Source: Petropleomorpha daqingensis (GTDB lineage Bacteria; Actinomycetota; Actinomycetes; Mycobacteriales; Geodermatophilaceae). From it: DNA of 64,000 nt. The notes below the pieces were generated by a model. The model was given only the letters and a program-made list of their open reading frames with translations, had not been told where the DNA came from and did no database searches. Shown one piece after another: positions 62,462-64,000 of the stretch. The position numbers and the translations under genes were made by a program. How positions within the stretch are numbered: position 1 is the first letter of the stretch; each line of letters opens with the position of its first letter. The stretch spans positions 3,162,001-3,226,000 of the forward strand of contig NZ_JACBZT010000001.1 of the NCBI RefSeq assembly GCF_013408985.1. The letters run 5' to 3'.

Positions 62462-63541
62462 ATGACCGATCTGATCGCCATCGGCACGCGCAAGGGCCTG
62501 TGGCTCGCACGCAGTGACGACGACCGCCGCACGTGGACCCTCGACGGCCCGCACCTGCTCGCGCAGGAGGTCGCCGCGGTGTCGATCGACGCCCGCCGGC
62601 CGCAGCCGCGCGTGCTGGCCGGCATCCAGTACGGCCACTGGGGCCCGACCGTCATGTGGTCCGACGACCTCGGCGCGAGCTGGCAGGAGACCGACCACGG
62701 GGCGATCCGCTTCCCCGAGGACACCGGGGCCGCGCTGGCCCGCGTCTGGCAGCTGCGCCCGGACTCCGCCGCGCGGCCGGACGTCGTCTGGGCCGGCTGC
62801 GAGCCGCACTCGCTGTGGCGCAGCGAGGACGGCGGGGCCACGTTCGAGCTGGTCCGCGGGTTGTGGGACCACCCGCACCGGCCGACGTGGGAGCCCGGCG
62901 GCGGGGGAGCGGCGATCCACACGGTGCTGCCCGACCCCGCGACCGAGCGCGTGGTCGTCGCGATGAGCGCCGGCGGCGTCTACGTCAGCGAGGACGGCGG
63001 CGGCCGCTGGGAGCCACGCAACCGCGGCATCTCCGCCGGTTTCCTGCCGGAGGAGCCCGAGTACGGGCAGTGCGTGCACAAGATCGCCGTCGACGCCGGC
63101 GACCCCGAGCGGATGTACGCGCAGAACCACGGCGGCGTCTTCCGCACCGACGACGGCGGCCGGAAGTGGACGTCGATCGCCGGTGGGCTGCCGGCGGACT
63201 TCGGCTTCCCGATCGTCAGCTCGCCGCGCACCGCGGGCACGGCCTGGGTCATCCCGCTGGTCGCCGACATGCAGCGGGTGCCTCCGGAGGGCCGGCTGCG
63301 GGTGCAGCGCACGCGCGACGCGGGGGAGACCTGGACCGCGTCGACGGCCGGCCTGCCCGACGGCGCCTGGACCTCGGTGCTGCGCGACGCGTTCTGCGCC
63401 GACGACGCCGACCCGACCGGCGTCTACCTCGGCACCCGTGACGGCTGCGTCTACGCCAGCGCCGACGAGGGCGAGACGTTCACGACGGTCGCCGAGCACC
63501 TGCCCGACGTGCTCACCGTCCGGGCGGCGCGGATCCCGTGA
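62462..63541 (+). CDS. BNR/Asp-box repeat beta-propeller protein
   Basis: 359 residues. At least six Asp-box-like repeats: WSDDLGASWQ, RSEDGGATFE, VSEDGGGRWE, RTDDGGRKWT, RTRDAGETWT, ASADEGETFT. These form the turns of a beta-propeller, as in sialidases and plant/cyanobacterial photosystem assembly factor Ycf48-like proteins. No signal peptide and no sialidase arginine triad are recognised, so a binding or scaffold role is likely. It overlaps the MoaD-like gene by 4 bp, a common pairing in actinobacteria. Confidence 0.88.
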   Translation: MTDLIAIGTRKGLWLARSDDDRRTWTLDGPHLLAQEVAAVSIDARRPQPRVLAGIQYGHWGPTVMWSDDLGASWQETDHGAIRFPEDTGAALARVWQLRPDSAARPDVVWAGCEPHSLWRSEDGGATFELVRGLWDHPHRPTWEPGGGGAAIHTVLPDPATERVVVAMSAGGVYVSEDGGGRWEPRNRGISAGFLPEEPEYGQCVHKIAVDAGDPERMYAQNHGGVFRTDDGGRKWTSIAGGLPADFGFPIVSSPRTAGTAWVIPLVADMQRVPPEGRLRVQRTRDAGETWTASTAGLPDGAWTSVLRDAFCADDADPTGVYLGTRDGCVYASADEGETFTTVAEHLPDVLTVRAARIP

Positions 63542-63819
63542 AGGTGCAGGTAGTCCTCCCGGGCGTGCTCGCCGACCTCGCCGGGGGACGGCGGGAGCTC
63601 GACGTCGACCCCGGCGGCGCGACGCTGGCCGACCTGCTCGACACGCTGGCCGGGCAGCACCCGCTGCTCGGCCGGCGGATCCGCGACGAGGCCGGGCAGC
63701 TGCGCCGGTTCGTGAACGTCTACGTCGACGGCGACGACGTCCGGTACGAGCAGGGGCTGGCCACGGCGCTGCGCGACGGCACCCAGGTGCACGTGCTGCC
63801 GTCGATCGCCGGCGGCTGA
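63538..63819 (+). CDS. MoaD/ThiS-like ubiquitin-fold protein
   Basis: 93 residues from GTG overlapping the BNR gene by 4 bp. Beta-grasp start KVQVVLPGVLADLAGGRRELD, and a C-terminus HVLPSIAGG. The terminal Gly-Gly is required for adenylation and thiocarboxylation in sulfur carriers or for attachment to lysines in SAMP-type modifiers. No MoeB-like activating enzyme is adjacent. It could supply sulfur to molybdopterin or thiazole synthesis, or mark proteins; undecided. Confidence 0.88.
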   Translation: MKVQVVLPGVLADLAGGRRELDVDPGGATLADLLDTLAGQHPLLGRRIRDEAGQLRRFVNVYVDGDDVRYEQGLATALRDGTQVHVLPSIAGG

Positions 63820-64000
63820 TCAGAGGGTGGCGAGCTCCGCGCACGCGGGGCAGAGCTGGTCGGGCTGGTAGCCCTCGGGCGGCCACGGCAGCTGATCGTC
63901 CTGCGCGACGTAGGCGCCGCACAGCGCCTTGCGGCTCTGCCCGTTCACCCGGCCGATCGTGGCGTGGGCCGGGCCGATCTGCCGTGCCTGCAGCGAGCCG
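63820..64000 (-). CDS. Partial CxxC-containing protein (5' end outside window)
   Basis: The minus-strand frame is open from the window edge to a TGA at 63820-63822, giving at least 59 residues that include AHATIGRVNGQSRKALCGAYV and then LCPACAELATL at the end. The Cys (LCGAY) and CPAC pair suggest a small zinc-binding protein. It adjoins the MoaD-like gene without a gap (convergent). Family not recognised. Confidence 0.65.
   Translation of the reverse strand, partial: GSLQARQIGPAHATIGRVNGQSRKALCGAYVAQDDQLPWPPEGYQPDQLCPACAELATL

Overview
The window is one continuous stretch of very GC-rich, gene-dense actinobacterial chromosome. GTG starts are frequent, genes often overlap by 4 bp (ATGA or GTGA), and lipoprotein and Tat-type exported proteins are common. 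The mix of genes (bacteriophytochrome with a SpoIIE output domain, GGDEF-EAL protein, CebR-type sugar regulation, mycobacterial-style split proline catabolism genes, subtilase with SGVSW repeats) fits a soil or rock-surface actinomycete. Geodermatophilaceae is my best guess, but that is inference. No phage, insertion sequence, integron or CRISPR array was seen. One tRNA (Lys, CUU) is present.

Layout. 0-5.3 kb: end of an AAA+ ATPase gene, then small housekeeping or stress genes (DinB-like, SDR epimerase, VOC, cupin, SRPBCC plus ArsR, epoxide-hydrolase-like) and isopentenyl-diphosphate isomerase behind an 11-bp-arm palindrome. 5.3-10 kb (minus): a secreted subtilase ending in 15 SGVSW pentapeptides, followed 30 bp later by a membrane GGDEF-EAL protein. 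10.2-12.2 kb: polysaccharide deacetylase, SDR and a small acidic protein. 12.2-15.1 kb (minus): heme oxygenase translationally coupled to a bacteriophytochrome carrying a SpoIIE phosphatase. 15.2-19 kb: PucR-type regulator divergent from proline dehydrogenase and P5C dehydrogenase. 19.1-37.6 kb (plus): a long peptide-catabolism cluster with an aspartoacylase-like hydrolase, a five-gene dipeptide-type ABC transporter, M55 D-aminopeptidase, isoaspartyl peptidase, RpiR regulator, SDR, DUF885 peptidase, alpha/beta hydrolase, PanE-like reductase, zinc alcohol dehydrogenase, methylaspartate ammonia-lyase, M20 and M19 dipeptidases. Nearly all junctions from the first permease on overlap or are very short.

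39.3-50.6 kb: a beta-glucoside region. A minus operon (GH3 beta-glucosidase, LacI regulator, small protein) diverges from a sugar ABC transporter (Tat-signal lipoprotein plus two permeases). A complete tatA-tatC-tatB cassette comes next, then a GH1 beta-glucosidase and a CebR-like repressor. CebR-box-like sites lie before both the transporter and the GH1 gene. 51-56 kb: a five-gene branched-chain-amino-acid-type ABC operon closed by a 20-bp hairpin. 56-59.3 kb: MFS transporter, NRDE/TANGO2 protein, zinc-ribbon protein and a LacI regulator. 59.5-64 kb: tRNA-Lys, an L,D-transpeptidase lipoprotein coupled to a lactonase-like metallo-beta-lactamase-fold protein, a membrane coiled-coil protein, a BNR-repeat protein with its ribosome site inside a 16-bp hairpin, a MoaD/ThiS-like protein, and the end of a CxxC protein.

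The most interesting systems are the peptide/methylaspartate cluster, the Tat translocase inside a cellobiose-type locus next to a Tat-dependent binding protein, and the repeat subtilase/c-di-GMP pair. All functional calls are by eye from motifs and context; no database search was possible.
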